Shown piece by piece: positions 8,430-17,882 of a stretch of 64,000 nt of DNA. Origin of the DNA: Achromobacter spanius (GTDB lineage Bacteria; Pseudomonadota; Gammaproteobacteria; Burkholderiales; Burkholderiaceae_B); contig NZ_CP025030.1 of the NCBI RefSeq assembly GCF_002812705.1, forward strand, positions 1 to 64,000, given 5' to 3'. The position numbers and the translations under genes were made by a program. Each line of letters starts with the position of its first letter. The first letter of the stretch is position 1. The notes under the pieces are model-generated. The model was not told where the DNA came from and searched no databases. It saw only the letters and a list, made by a program, of their open reading frames with translations.

Positions 8430-9155
8430 TTAACGCACAGGCAGAAAATTGAACAGCAGGAGGCCCTGCGCATAGTTGATGCCGATGCGGCGCGAATTTT
8501 CGCCAAGCAGGTTGGCGATCAGGTCCAGCCGGCCGATGATGGCGCCGAACTCGCGCTCGAAGCTCAGGTTCGTGGCGGTGGGAGACATTTCATTGGCCAG
8601 CAAAAGCAGTTCACCCTGATTGTTGCGGCGCGACGCCAGCAGCCAGGCGGCTGCCTCGACATTCCGTGCGGCATTGTAGACCCGCTGACCATCCAGCGCG
8701 TCGGTGGCGTACAGGCGGGTCTTGCCGTTGTGCGCCGCGATGATGGTGTCGGCCATGCCATAGATAAAGGCGCCGACGCGGTCGCCGGTGTAGTTCGGGT
8801 CCAGCGACACGGCCAGGATCTGGATGTCTCGCAGGCCGGCCAGATCGCTGGGCGGCACGCGGACTTCGATGGCGTGCTTGACGCGGTTAACGGCCGCCTT
8901 GTGATCCGCCGCGCCCGTCTTGCGCCATTCACGGGGGTTGCGGCGGTAGAGCTTGTCCAGCAGCGAATACAGGCTGTCCAGGTTGTCGCGCACTTCAAGC
9001 GTGACCGTGCGGTTGAAATCGGTCTGGCCGAACTGGTCGGCGGACATGGCTTCGCCTTTGGGGCCGCGTTGGCCCGGCCCGGGGCTGCTCATGCAGCCGG
9101 TCAGCAGCGCGGCAAGCAGCGCTGCGGCGGTAGCGCCCGCCGCCCAGCCCGTCAT
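8430..9155 (-). CDS. Conserved lipoprotein of unknown function
   Basis: About 241 residues when started at the ATG at 9153-9155. That start gives a lipoprotein signal peptide (MTGWAAGATAAALLAALLTG followed by the lipobox cysteine); the longer upstream reading would run through the pnp terminator and is rejected. The mature part has no recognised enzyme motif: an acidic/basic N-terminal helix region (TVTLEVRDNLDSLYSLLDKL), then ILAVSLDPNYTGDRVGAFIY and YNAARNVEAAAWLLASRRNN. It is likely anchored in the outer or inner membrane facing the periplasm. It ends 16 bp before the ilvA start, so the two may be co-transcribed. Function not recognised. Confidence 0.75.
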   Translation of the reverse strand: MTGWAAGATAAALLAALLTGCMSSPGPGQRGPKGEAMSADQFGQTDFNRTVTLEVRDNLDSLYSLLDKLYRRNPREWRKTGAADHKAAVNRVKHAIEVRVPPSDLAGLRDIQILAVSLDPNYTGDRVGAFIYGMADTIIAAHNGKTRLYATDALDGQRVYNAARNVEAAAWLLASRRNNQGELLLLANEMSPTATNLSFEREFGAIIGRLDLIANLLGENSRRIGINYAQGLLLFNFLPVR

Positions 9156-9219
9156 GCTTGGATCATCCGTTTTTCCCTCCGTCTGGCGCAAGACTTTACA
9201 GGAAAGGCGGCCTGGCCCC

Positions 9220-9247
9220 AAAAAAAACGGCGCCTTGCGGCGCCGTT
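9220..9247 (-). terminator. Intrinsic terminator after pnp
   Basis: On the minus strand the hairpin AACGGCGCC...GGCGCCGTT is followed by eight Ts (A run 9220-9227 on plus), 24 bp past the pnp stop. Confidence 0.9.
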
Positions 9248-9270
9248 CTTCGGTCAATCAGGCAGCAAGC

Positions 9271-11433
9271 TTATTCAGCTTGCGGTTCCGATTGGGGGGC
9301 AGCGTCGGGAGCGGCAGCGGGTTGCTGCGCTTCGATGCCACCGATTGCCTTGATGGACAGGCGCAGGCGGCCCTTGTCGTCGGCCTCGATGACCTTGACG
9401 CGGACTTGCTGGCCGACCTTCAGCACATCGTTGATGTTCGCGATGCGGTAGTTGGCGATTTCCGAGATGTGCAGCAGGCCGTCGCGGCCCGGCAGCACTT
9501 GCACGATGGCGCCGAAGTCCAGCAGACGCAGGACCGAACCTTCGTACATCTGGCCCACTTCGACATCGGCCGTCAGTTCGACGATGCGGCGCTGGGCTTC
9601 TTTGGCCTGCGCTTCGTCGACGCTGGCGATCACGATCGTGCCGTCGTCGGAGATGTCGATCTGCGTGCCGGTTTCTTCGGTCAGCGCGCGGATGGTGGCG
9701 CCGCCCTTGCCGATCACGTCGCGGATCTTCTCGGGGTTGATCTTGATGGTCAGCATGCGCGGGGCGAAAGCCGAGAGCTCGCCACGCGAACCGTCCAGCG
9801 CTTCCTTCATCTTGGTCAGGATGTGCAGGCGACCTTCGCGGGCTTGCGCCAGCGCCACTTGCATGATTTCCTTGGTGATGCCCTGGATCTTGATGTCCAT
9901 CTGCAGTGCGGTGACGCCGTTTTCGGTGCCCGCGACCTTGAAGTCCATGTCGCCCAGGTGATCTTCGTCACCCAGAATGTCGGTCAGCACGGCGAACTTG
10001 CCGCCGTCCAGGATCAGGCCCATGGCCACACCGGCCACGTGATCCTTGACCGGCACGCCGGCGTCCATCATGGCCAGCGAGCCGCCGCAGACCGAAGCCA
10101 TCGACGACGAGCCGTTGGACTCGGTGATTTCCGACACGATACGGATCGTGTACTGGAAGTCTTCCGGCGCCGGCAGCAGCGGGATCAGCGAGCGCTTGGC
10201 CAGACGGCCGTGGCCGATTTCGCGGCGCTTGGGCACACCGATGCGGCCCGTTTCGCCGGTGGCGAACGGAGGCATGTTGTAGTGCATCATGAAGCGGTCG
10301 CGGTATTCACCCATGAGCGCGTCAATGATCTGCTCGTCTTGCTTGGTGCCCAGCGTGGCAACGACCAGCGCTTGCGTTTCACCACGGGTGAACAGCGCGC
10401 TGCCGTGTGCGCGGGGCAGCACGCCCAGACGCACGCTGATGGGGCGAACGGTGCGGGTGTCGCGACCGTCGATACGCGGTTCGCCGTTCAGGATCTGACC
10501 GCGAACGATGGCCGATTCCAGCGAGAACATGATGTTGTCGACGGTCACGGCATCAGGCAGCGCCTCGCCCTTTTCAGCGGCGGCGGCAGCCAGCTTGGCC
10601 GACACGTCGGCCGACACTTCGCGCAGCTTGGCGGTGCGGGCCTGCTTGTCGCGGATCTGGTAGGCGGCGTTCAGGCCTTCCTGGGCAGCCGCGGTCACGG
10701 CGGCGATCAGGGCTTCGTCCTTGGCCGGAGCTTGCCAGTCCCATTCGGGCTTGCCAGCGTCCTTGACCAATTCGTGAATGGTGTTGATGACGGCCTGCAT
10801 CTGCTCGTGGCCGTAAACCACACCGCCCAGCATGATTTCTTCGGAAAGCTGTTGGGCTTCCGATTCCACCATCAGCACGGCGTTTTCCGTACCGGCAACC
10901 ACCAGGTCCAGCTTGGACGACTTCAGTTGCGAGGCGGTCGGGTTCAGGACGTATTGACCGTCGATGTAGCCCACGCGCGCGGCGCCGATCGGGCCGTTGA
11001 ACGGGATGCCCGAAATGGCCAGCGCGGCCGAGGCGCCGATCATGGCGGCCATGTCGGGATCAATCTCGGGATTGACCGACAGCGTGTGGATGACGACCTG
11101 GACTTCGTTGTAGAAGTCTTCCGGGAACAGCGGACGCAGCGGACGATCGATCAGGCGCGAGGTCAGCGTTTCCTTTTCGGAGGGCTTGCCTTCACGCTTG
11201 AAGAACCCACCCGGGATACGGCCGGCGGCGTAGGTCTTCTCGATGTAGTCGACGGTCAGCGGGAAAAACGTCTGACCCGGCTTGGCCTTCTTGGAAGCCA
11301 CAACGGTGGCCAGGACAACGGTGTCCTCGATCGACACCACAACGGCGCCGGAGGCCTGGCGAGCGATCTCGCCAGTTTCCAGGACGACCGTGTGCTGGCC
11401 GTACTGGAACGATTTTGTCACTTTGTTGAACAT
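9271..11433 (-). CDS. pnp: Polyribonucleotide nucleotidyltransferase (PNPase)
   Basis: Phosphorolytic 3'-5' exoribonuclease of mRNA decay, a trimeric component of the degradosome. The 720-residue protein has two RNase PH domains (1-145 and about 315-545, with [20 protein letters not shown] and [19 protein letters not shown]), an all-alpha linker, a KH domain ([20 protein letters not shown], about 555-615) and an S1 domain ([20 protein letters not shown], about 620-690). The tail is rich in Ala/Pro/Gln. It follows rpsO in the conserved rpsO-pnp order, and the 94-bp gap holds a large hairpin likely to be processed. ATG at 11431-11433 follows a GGAATA element. Confidence 0.97.
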   Translation of the reverse strand: MFNKVTKSFQYGQHTVVLETGEIARQASGAVVVSIEDTVVLATVVASKKAKPGQTFFPLTVDYIEKTYAAGRIPGGFFKREGKPSEKETLTSRLIDRPLRPLFPEDFYNEVQVVIHTLSVNPEIDPDMAAMIGASAALAISGIPFNGPIGAARVGYIDGQYVLNPTASQLKSSKLDLVVAGTENAVLMVESEAQQLSEEIMLGGVVYGHEQMQAVINTIHELVKDAGKPEWDWQAPAKDEALIAAVTAAAQEGLNAAYQIRDKQARTAKLREVSADVSAKLAAAAAEKGEALPDAVTVDNIMFSLESAIVRGQILNGEPRIDGRDTRTVRPISVRLGVLPRAHGSALFTRGETQALVVATLGTKQDEQIIDALMGEYRDRFMMHYNMPPFATGETGRIGVPKRREIGHGRLAKRSLIPLLPAPEDFQYTIRIVSEITESNGSSSMASVCGGSLAMMDAGVPVKDHVAGVAMGLILDGGKFAVLTDILGDEDHLGDMDFKVAGTENGVTALQMDIKIQGITKEIMQVALAQAREGRLHILTKMKEALDGSRGELSAFAPRMLTIKINPEKIRDVIGKGGATIRALTEETGTQIDISDDGTIVIASVDEAQAKEAQRRIVELTADVEVGQMYEGSVLRLLDFGAIVQVLPGRDGLLHISEIANYRIANINDVLKVGQQVRVKVIEADDKGRLRLSIKAIGGIEAQQPAAAPDAAPQSEPQAE

Positions 11434-11457
11434 GACGATTATTCCTTACAAATGAAA

Positions 11458-11498
11458 AACCGTGGCCGCTGCGACAATACGTCGCACCGACCACGGTT
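11458..11498 (-). promoter_or_regulatory. rpsO-pnp intergenic hairpin (terminator/processing stem)
   Basis: On the minus strand AACCGTGG (plus 11491-11498) pairs with CCACGGTT (11458-11465), and an inner stem GTGCGAC/GTCGCA is capped by a small loop. A short T run follows. In E. coli the same interval holds a stem cut by RNase III and used for PNPase autoregulation; here it could be that, a partial rpsO terminator, or both. Confidence 0.6.
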
Positions 11499-11527
11499 AT
11501 TGCGTCATGGGGAGCCAGCCCCGTCGA

Positions 11528-11797
11528 TCACTTGCGCAGACCGAGTTTTTCGATCAGAGCGCGGTACGAATCGGGATTGCGGCCCTTGAGATAGTCGAGC
11601 AGCTTGCGGCGACGGCTGACCATACGCAGCAGACCGCGGCGCGAGTGATGGTCCTTCATGTGTTCTTTGAAGTGACCGGTCAGTTCGTTGATACGGGCGG
11701 TGAGCAGAGCCACCTGAACTTCGGGGGAGCCGGTATCGCCTTGAGCGCGTTGGAATTGCGCAACGATATCGGATTTCTTGATGTCAGCTACAGACAT
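11528..11797 (-). CDS. rpsO: 30S ribosomal protein S15
   Basis: 89 residues, the standard size, with the S15 signature [20 protein letters not shown] and [20 protein letters not shown]. Primary binder of the central domain of 16S rRNA in the small subunit. It starts [12 protein letters not shown] at 11795-11797 with upstream AAGAGG. It is followed by pnp on the same strand. Confidence 0.97.
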   Translation of the reverse strand: MSVADIKKSDIVAQFQRAQGDTGSPEVQVALLTARINELTGHFKEHMKDHHSRRGLLRMVSRRRKLLDYLKGRNPDSYRALIEKLGLRK

Positions 11798-12020
11798 TGA
11801 TGACCTCTTCGGACATGCGACAGGGCCGAGGTGCCCTGACGTGGTTTGGAAAAAATTTGCGTGAATTCCGGCGATAAGCGTTTTTGCTTTCTCACTGCTG
11901 CTTCAATAGCTGCCAGAATGGCCCACCACACACGGATTGCTCTGGGTTGGGGGTCACTCTGCAGCCGGACTGCCGGCGCAAAGCATCTTGCAAAATCAAT
12001 ACACTTGATAAAGCTCGGCG
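11798..12020 (-). promoter_or_regulatory. rpsO 5' leader
   Basis: About 220 bp between the proposed rpsO -10 box (12021-12026) and the rpsO start contain no gene. The length and position fit a leader in which S15 represses its own translation, as known in several bacteria with unrelated leader structures. No conserved S15-binding fold could be assigned by eye. Confidence 0.35.
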
Positions 12021-12026
12021 ATTATA
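12021..12026 (-). promoter_or_regulatory. -10 box of the rpsO-pnp promoter
   Basis: The minus strand reads AGCTATAATCG, a perfect TATAAT. No good TTGACA is present 16-18 bp upstream (GGGGTA at that place), so this rests on the -10 alone. The divergent lipoprotein gene starts 89 bp away. Confidence 0.45.
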
Positions 12027-12114
12027 GCTGATTCGCTAGAATTACCCCACAGGTGGTTTTGGGGGGCCGGTACCGGCCTGCAGCGCCCGAGCGGCGCCCT
12101 TGAGGAGCAAACAC

Positions 12115-12633
12115 ATGTCTAAATATTTCAGACCCGCGCGTACGGTCCTGGCTTCCCTGGCGATCGCCAGCCTGGCGGCTTGCGCCAACATGACTCAGAT
12201 CCCGCCCGGCACTTCCTACGGCGACGTGCTTACCCAATTCGGCCAGCCCAACTTCGAATGCCCCCAAGCCGGCGGGGGGCGCCGCGTCATCTGGACGCAA
12301 CAGCCCATGGGCCAATACGCCTGGGGCACCAACGTCGGCACCGACGGCCGCGTGGGCCAGGTGCTGCCCCTGCTGACGGACGCGCACTTCAAAGTGCTGG
12401 AAACCGGCGACTGGGGACCGGACCGCGTGCGCTGCGAATTCGGGCCGCCCGCCCAAATCGATGTCACGGGCCTGGGCGAAAAGCGCGAAGTCGTGTGGTC
12501 GTACCGGTACAAGGAAAATGGCGTGTGGAATTCACTAATGTACGTCTACATGAGCCGCGACGGCAGCAAGGTGACGCACTTCCACCCTGGCCCCGACCCC
12601 ATGTACGACGACGACAGATTCATGTGGCGCTGA
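12115..12633 (+). CDS. Small outer-membrane-type lipoprotein (OmlA/BamE-like)
   Basis: 172 residues from the ATG at 12115, with GAGGAG just upstream. Signal peptide MSKYFRPARTVLASLAIASL ends in a lipobox LAAC. The mature start IPPGTSYGDVLTQFGQPNFE resembles the SmpA/OmlA/BamE fold, where a G-x-x-x-x-x-V-xx-x-G-x-P motif opens the domain. Two further such segments (LLTDAHFKVLETGDWGPDRV, CEFGPPAQIDVTGLGEKREV) suggest a repeated domain. BamE proteins serve the outer-membrane beta-barrel assembly machine, but this is not the canonical short BamE, so the role is open. It is a single-gene unit ended by a strong terminator. Confidence 0.78.
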   Translation: MSKYFRPARTVLASLAIASLAACANMTQIPPGTSYGDVLTQFGQPNFECPQAGGGRRVIWTQQPMGQYAWGTNVGTDGRVGQVLPLLTDAHFKVLETGDWGPDRVRCEFGPPAQIDVTGLGEKREVVWSYRYKENGVWNSLMYVYMSRDGSKVTHFHPGPDPMYDDDRFMWR

Positions 12634-12652
12634 ACCCGCCATCAACAAAAAA

Positions 12653-12682
12653 CCCGCCAATAATCGCTTGGCGGGTTTTTTT
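12653..12682 (+). terminator. Intrinsic terminator after the OmlA-like gene
   Basis: Stem CCCGCCAA / TTGGCGGG with a 7-nt loop, followed by seven Ts (12676-12682). It could also work for pssA on the other strand because As precede it. Confidence 0.9.
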
Positions 12683-12719
12683 ATGGGCTGCGCTTTGAAA
12701 AAAAGCAGCGATCAGCGGA

Positions 12720-13493
12720 TCAGGACGAGTGGCCGCGGCGCTCTTGCGTCAGGCGGCGCGCCTTGTTCCAGCGCCAGCCCCACATGACCCAACCCGACAA
12801 GCCATACAGCACGAACAGCCCGAACAGCACGACCGGGGGGTCGCTGGACACGAACACGAATACGGCCACCACCAGCAAGATGCCCCAGAACGGCACGCTA
12901 CGGCCCAGCGCAAAGCTCTTGCCGCTGAAGAACGGGGCGTTGGACACCATGGTGATGCCCGCGTACATGGTCAGCGTGAACGCCACCCAAGCCATCAAGC
13001 TGTCATGGATGGGAAGCTTATTGTCCACCGCCAGCCAGACAAAACCCGCCACCAGCGCGGCGGCGGCCGGGCTGGGCAGGCCTTGGAAATAACGTTTGTC
13101 GACGACGGCGATATTGGTATTGAACCGCGCCAGCCGCAACGCGGCACCTGCCACATAGACGAAGGCGGCCAGCCAACCCCAGCGGCCCAAATCGTTCAAG
13201 ATCCATTCGTACATGACCAGCGCGGGCGCCACGCCGAACGACGTCATGTCGGACAAAGAGTCATATTGCTCGCCGAATGCCGACTGCGTGTTGGTCAGGC
13301 GAGCCACCCGGCCATCCATGCCATCCAGCACCATGGCCACGAAAATGGCGATGGCGGCAACTTCGAAGCGATCATTCATTGCCTGCACCACGGCATAGAA
13401 CCCCGCGAACAGCGCAGCGGTGGTGAATGCGTTGGGCAGCAAGTAAATGCTTCGGTGGCGGTTCTCGGAATCGCGCATGGAAAAATTGGGCAT
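12720..13493 (-). CDS. pssA: CDP-diacylglycerol-serine O-phosphatidyltransferase
   Basis: Makes phosphatidylserine, the precursor of phosphatidylethanolamine, from CDP-diacylglycerol and serine in the inner membrane. The 257-residue protein has the CDP-alcohol phosphatidyltransferase signature: DGMDGRVAR, then G and two spaced Asp in FGEQYDSLSD. It has about eight hydrophobic segments (LPNAFTTAALFAGFYAVVQA, WGWLAAFVYVAGAALRLARF, FWGILLVVAVFVFVSSDPPV). This is the integral-membrane type, not the peripheral PssA of E. coli. It lies 166 bp downstream of ilvC beyond a terminator, so it is partly uncoupled from the ilv operon. Confidence 0.93.
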   Translation of the reverse strand: MPNFSMRDSENRHRSIYLLPNAFTTAALFAGFYAVVQAMNDRFEVAAIAIFVAMVLDGMDGRVARLTNTQSAFGEQYDSLSDMTSFGVAPALVMYEWILNDLGRWGWLAAFVYVAGAALRLARFNTNIAVVDKRYFQGLPSPAAAALVAGFVWLAVDNKLPIHDSLMAWVAFTLTMYAGITMVSNAPFFSGKSFALGRSVPFWGILLVVAVFVFVSSDPPVVLFGLFVLYGLSGWVMWGWRWNKARRLTQERRGHSS

Positions 13494-13585
13494 AGTCTCA
13501 ATAACTTACAACGGACTGTGAAAGGTTAACTCATATGGCCCCGCTTGCGGGACAGAGCAAGTGCCATGCCTGAGGAAAAGGCAAT

Positions 13586-13617
13586 AAAAAACGGCATGCC
13601 CTTTGGAGGCATGCCGT
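13586..13617 (-). terminator. Intrinsic terminator after ilvC
   Basis: On the minus strand ACGGCATGCC pairs with GGCATGCCGT around a 7-nt loop and is followed by TTTTTATT. It lies 43 bp past the ilvC stop. Confidence 0.88.
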
Positions 13618-13659
13618 CTTGTCGGACGGGGCGCGGGGCCAGCCCGCGCCGGGCGTCGA

Positions 13660-14751
<1,092 letters not shown>

Positions 14752-15243
14752 TCAAATCTTCAAAATCCGTTCACCGCGTCCGATGCCGGACACGCCGGTG
14801 CGTACGGTTTCAAGGATGGCACTGCGGTCCAGGGCCTCCAGGAAGGCCTGTACTTTTTCCTGCACCCCGGTCAATTCGATGGTGTAGGACTTGTCGGTCA
14901 CGTCGATGATGCGGCCACGGAAAATATCCGCCATGCGCTTCATCTCTTCGCGTTCCTTGCCCACGGCGCGCACCTTCACGAGCATCAGCTCGCGCTCGAT
15001 GTGGGCGCCTTCGGTCAGGTCGACCACTTTAACGACATCCACCAGGCGGTTCAGGTGCTTGGTGATCTGTTCGATGACTTCATCGGAACCCGTCGTCACG
15101 ATGGTCATGCGCGACAGCGTGGAATCCTCGGTGGGCGCCACGGTCAGGGTTTCAATGTTGTAGCCCCGCGCGGAAAACAGACCCACCACGCGCGACAGCG
15201 CGCCGGGTTCGTTTTCGAGGAGGACGGAAATCACGTGCTTCAT
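14752..15243 (-). CDS. ilvH: Acetolactate synthase small (regulatory) subunit
   Basis: 163 residues from the ATG at 15241-15243, which has a textbook AAGGAGG site; the longer reading upstream would overlap ilvB and is not supported. An N-terminal ACT domain MKHVISVLLENEPGALSRVV binds valine and gives feedback inhibition; the C-terminal half (GAHIERELMLVKVRAVGKER, YTIELTGVQEKVQAFLEALD) stimulates the catalytic subunit. It lies 10 bp after ilvB, consistent with translational coupling. Confidence 0.96.
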   Translation of the reverse strand: MKHVISVLLENEPGALSRVVGLFSARGYNIETLTVAPTEDSTLSRMTIVTTGSDEVIEQITKHLNRLVDVVKVVDLTEGAHIERELMLVKVRAVGKEREEMKRMADIFRGRIIDVTDKSYTIELTGVQEKVQAFLEALDRSAILETVRTGVSGIGRGERILKI

Positions 15244-15253
15244 GGTGGCCTCC

Positions 15254-16969
15254 TTACAGGTCTTCAGAGCCAAGCAGCATTTCGGTCAGCCCACGGCCAG
15301 CCTTGACCATCGGCCACACGTTTTCGGTGCGGTCGGTGATGAAGTCCAGAAAGACCAGGCGTTCCTTGTGCTTGCCGAAGGCTTCGCGCAGCGCGGGTTC
15401 GACATCCGCCGGACGCTCGATACGCAGGCCCACGTGGCCATAGGCCTCGGCCACCTTGACGAAGTCGGGCAGCGAATCCATGTAGGACTCGGAATAGCGC
15501 GAGCCGTAATCGATCTGCTGCCATTGCCGGACCATGCCCAGGAAACGGTTGTTCAGGCAGACGATCTTGGGCGTCAGGCGGTATTGATGGCAGGTCGACA
15601 GTTCCTGGATGTTCATCTGGATCGACGCTTCGCCGGTGATAACGGCGACGTCGTGCCCAGGGTTGGCCATCTGCACGCCCATCGCGTACGGCAGCCCAAC
15701 ACCCATGGTGCCCAGGCCGCCGGAATTGATCCAGCGGCGCGGCTTGTCGAACTTGTAGTACTGGGCCGCCCACATCTGGTGCTGGCCCACGTCGGACGTC
15801 ACGAAGGCGTCGCCGCCCGTCACTTCCCAGAGCTTTTCCACCACATACTGCGGCTTGATGACTTCGTCCGAGTTGGCGAACTTCAGGCATTCCTTGCCGC
15901 GCCAGGTCTCGACCTGCTCCCACCACTTGGTGATGGACGCGGGCTTGTGCTCGGCGGCCGCCACTTCGTACTGGGCGGACAGGTCGGCCAGCACATCCTT
16001 GACGTTGCCGACGATCGGGACGTCAACGCGCACGCGCTTGGAGATCGACGACGGATCGATATCAATATGGATGATCTTGCGGGCGTTCTGCGCGAAGTGC
16101 TTGGGGTTGCCGATCACGCGGTCATCGAAACGAGCGCCGATGGCCAGCAGCACGTCACAGTGCTGCATCGCCATATTGGCTTCGTAGGTGCCGTGCATGC
16201 CGGGCATGCCCACGAACTGGCCGCTGCTGGCCGGGTAGCCGCCCAGACCCATCAGGGTGCTGGTGCACGGCGCGCCCAGTTGCGACACCAGCTTGTTGAG
16301 CTCGGGCGCGGCGTTCGACAGGATGACCCCGCCGCCGGTGTAGATCATTGGTCGCTCGGCGGCCAGCAGCATCTGCACGGCTTTCTTGATTTGCCCCTGG
16401 TGGCCCTTGTTGACGGGCGCGTAGGAACGCATCGAGATCTCGCCCTTGGGCGGCGTGTACTTGCACTGCGCGACGGTGATGTCCTTGGGGATATCGACCA
16501 GCACCGGGCCGGGGCGGCCCGTGCGCGCGATGTAGAACGCGCGGCGCATGGTTTCAGCCAGGTCCTTGACGTCACGCACCAGGAAGTTGTGCTTGACGCA
16601 GGGGCGCGTGATGCCGACGGTGTCGCATTCCTGGAACGCATCTTCGCCGATGGCCGCAGTGGGCACTTGCCCGCTGATGATGACCATGGGGATGGAATCC
16701 ATATAGGCGGTGGCGATGCCGGTGACGGCATTGGTCACGCCCGGGCCACTGGTCACGAGGCAGACGCCAACCTTTTGCGACGAGCGCGAATAGGCATCGG
16801 CGGCGTGCACGGCGGCTTGCTCGTGACGAACCAGGATATGCTGAAATTTGTCTTGCTTGAAGATCGCGTCGTAGATGTAAAGCACTGCGCCGCCGGGGTA
16901 GCCGAAAACGTGTTCCACGCCCTCATCGGCCAGGCAGCGCACGACGATATCGGCGCCATTCATTTCCAT
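15254..16969 (-). CDS. ilvB: Acetolactate synthase large (catalytic) subunit
   Basis: ThDP- and FAD-dependent enzyme that joins pyruvate with pyruvate or 2-oxobutanoate. 571 residues. N-terminal PYR domain FGYPGGAVLYIYDAIF and RHEQAAVHAADAYSR include the ThDP-activating glutamate. A central FAD domain (GARFDDRVIGNPKHF) follows, then the C-terminal PP domain (SDVGQHQMWAAQYYKF, SGGLGTMGVGLPYAMG). The ThDP/Mg2+ motif is unusual: VITGEASIQMNIQEL, where most family members have GDGS; the acid is conserved as Glu but the following Gly is Ala. NNRFLGMVRQWQQIDYG is present. AAAGGAAAT precedes the ATG at 16967-16969. It heads the ilvBHC operon. Confidence 0.95.
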   Translation of the reverse strand: MEMNGADIVVRCLADEGVEHVFGYPGGAVLYIYDAIFKQDKFQHILVRHEQAAVHAADAYSRSSQKVGVCLVTSGPGVTNAVTGIATAYMDSIPMVIISGQVPTAAIGEDAFQECDTVGITRPCVKHNFLVRDVKDLAETMRRAFYIARTGRPGPVLVDIPKDITVAQCKYTPPKGEISMRSYAPVNKGHQGQIKKAVQMLLAAERPMIYTGGGVILSNAAPELNKLVSQLGAPCTSTLMGLGGYPASSGQFVGMPGMHGTYEANMAMQHCDVLLAIGARFDDRVIGNPKHFAQNARKIIHIDIDPSSISKRVRVDVPIVGNVKDVLADLSAQYEVAAAEHKPASITKWWEQVETWRGKECLKFANSDEVIKPQYVVEKLWEVTGGDAFVTSDVGQHQMWAAQYYKFDKPRRWINSGGLGTMGVGLPYAMGVQMANPGHDVAVITGEASIQMNIQELSTCHQYRLTPKIVCLNNRFLGMVRQWQQIDYGSRYSESYMDSLPDFVKVAEAYGHVGLRIERPADVEPALREAFGKHKERLVFLDFITDRTENVWPMVKAGRGLTEMLLGSEDL

Positions 16970-17415
16970 GTTTATTTCCTTTCAGTACCGGCCCTGCAAC
17001 CCTGACTGCTGCTCGCCCGGATACGGCGGCAACGGAACCCATACCGGCTACGACAACATGATCCGGCGCTTAGCGGCTCACGGAGCCACGCCACCCGGAC
17101 ACCCTGCCGACCCGGCACACGCTCGACAGAACGCAGTGCAAACGCCCCTTGGGGACGCTGGAGGTCGAAATGGAAGCTTTGGCAACACACGCTTGTGGCG
17201 CGGCCAACAGCAAGTATCACTGCGGCAGGATGGCTGGGGAGGTGACCCGTACCATCCGCCTCAACGCGCCGGTATCGGATAGGCAGACCGGCGCAAGAGG
17301 TGGAATTTACCGCGTTGCGTCAAAGGTAGCAAATCGACGTGAAACGACCGTTGCGCGCGCGATGCAGCCGGTCTGACAGGGAAAGTCCTGTAACCATCTG
17401 ACCCCAGAATGTATG
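16970..17415. other. Non-coding leader region of ilvBHC
   Basis: No convincing gene in about 445 bp. On the minus strand a 12-codon peptide MVRVTSPAILPQ (17217-17255) contains Val, Val, Ile and Leu codons after a GAGG sequence; it could be an attenuation leader but has no codon run and no clear terminator/antiterminator pair was found by eye. Confidence 0.3.
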
Positions 17416-17827
17416 CCCCCACGCTTCGCGCCCTCCGGGCGCTCTCTGCCCCCGAGGGGGCGCTTTCCCCTTGGGGCGGCCCGGCGGGGAAAGGGAGCCC
17501 CCACGCTTCGCACCCTCCGGGCGCTCACTGCCCCCCGAGGGGGCGCTTTCCCCTTGGGGCGGCCCGGCGGGGAAAGGAGCCCCCACGCTTCGCACCCTCC
17601 GGGCGCTCACTGCCCCCCGAGGGGGCGCTTTCCCCTTGGGGCGGCCCGGCGGGGAAAGGGAGCCCCCACGCTTCGCGCCCTCCGGGCGCTCTCTGCCCCC
17701 CGAGGGGGCGCTTTCCCCTTGGGGCGGCCCGGCGGGGAAAGGAGCCCCCACGCTTCGCGCCCTCCGGGCGCTCTCTGCCCCCCGAGGGGGCGCTTTCCCC
17801 TTGGGGCGGCCCGGCGGGGAAAGGGCC
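17416..17827. repeat. Tandem array, five copies of an about 82-bp GC-rich unit
   Basis: Units begin CCCCCACGCTTCGC at 17416, 17498, 17580, 17663 and 17745 (spacing 82, 82, 83, 82). Each holds GCTTCGCGCCCTCCGGGCGC, CCCGAGGGGG and TTTCCCCTTGGGGCGGCCCG, then GGGGAAAG. These sub-palindromes would fold into strong hairpins. Copies differ by a few bases (CGCGCC/CGCACC, CTCTCTG/CTCACTG, GGGA/GGA). Open frames through it are compositional artefacts. It separates the divergent ilvB and FUSC genes. Confidence 0.9.
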
Positions 17828-17882
17828 CTAAGCCTGGAGGGCATCTATATACTTGCCGCATCGCAAGATTAGGCCTCGTCCC

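Noticed and set aside
7200..9353. Long plus-strand open frame (717 codons) opposite ilvA and the lipoprotein
   Set aside because: Antisense shadow of real genes in GC-rich DNA; composition is Arg/Gln/His/Gly-rich with no domain or ribosome-binding site.
8953..11589. Long plus-strand open frame (878 codons) opposite pnp
   Set aside because: Mirror frame of the pnp coding sequence; no homology and would run through the pnp terminator.
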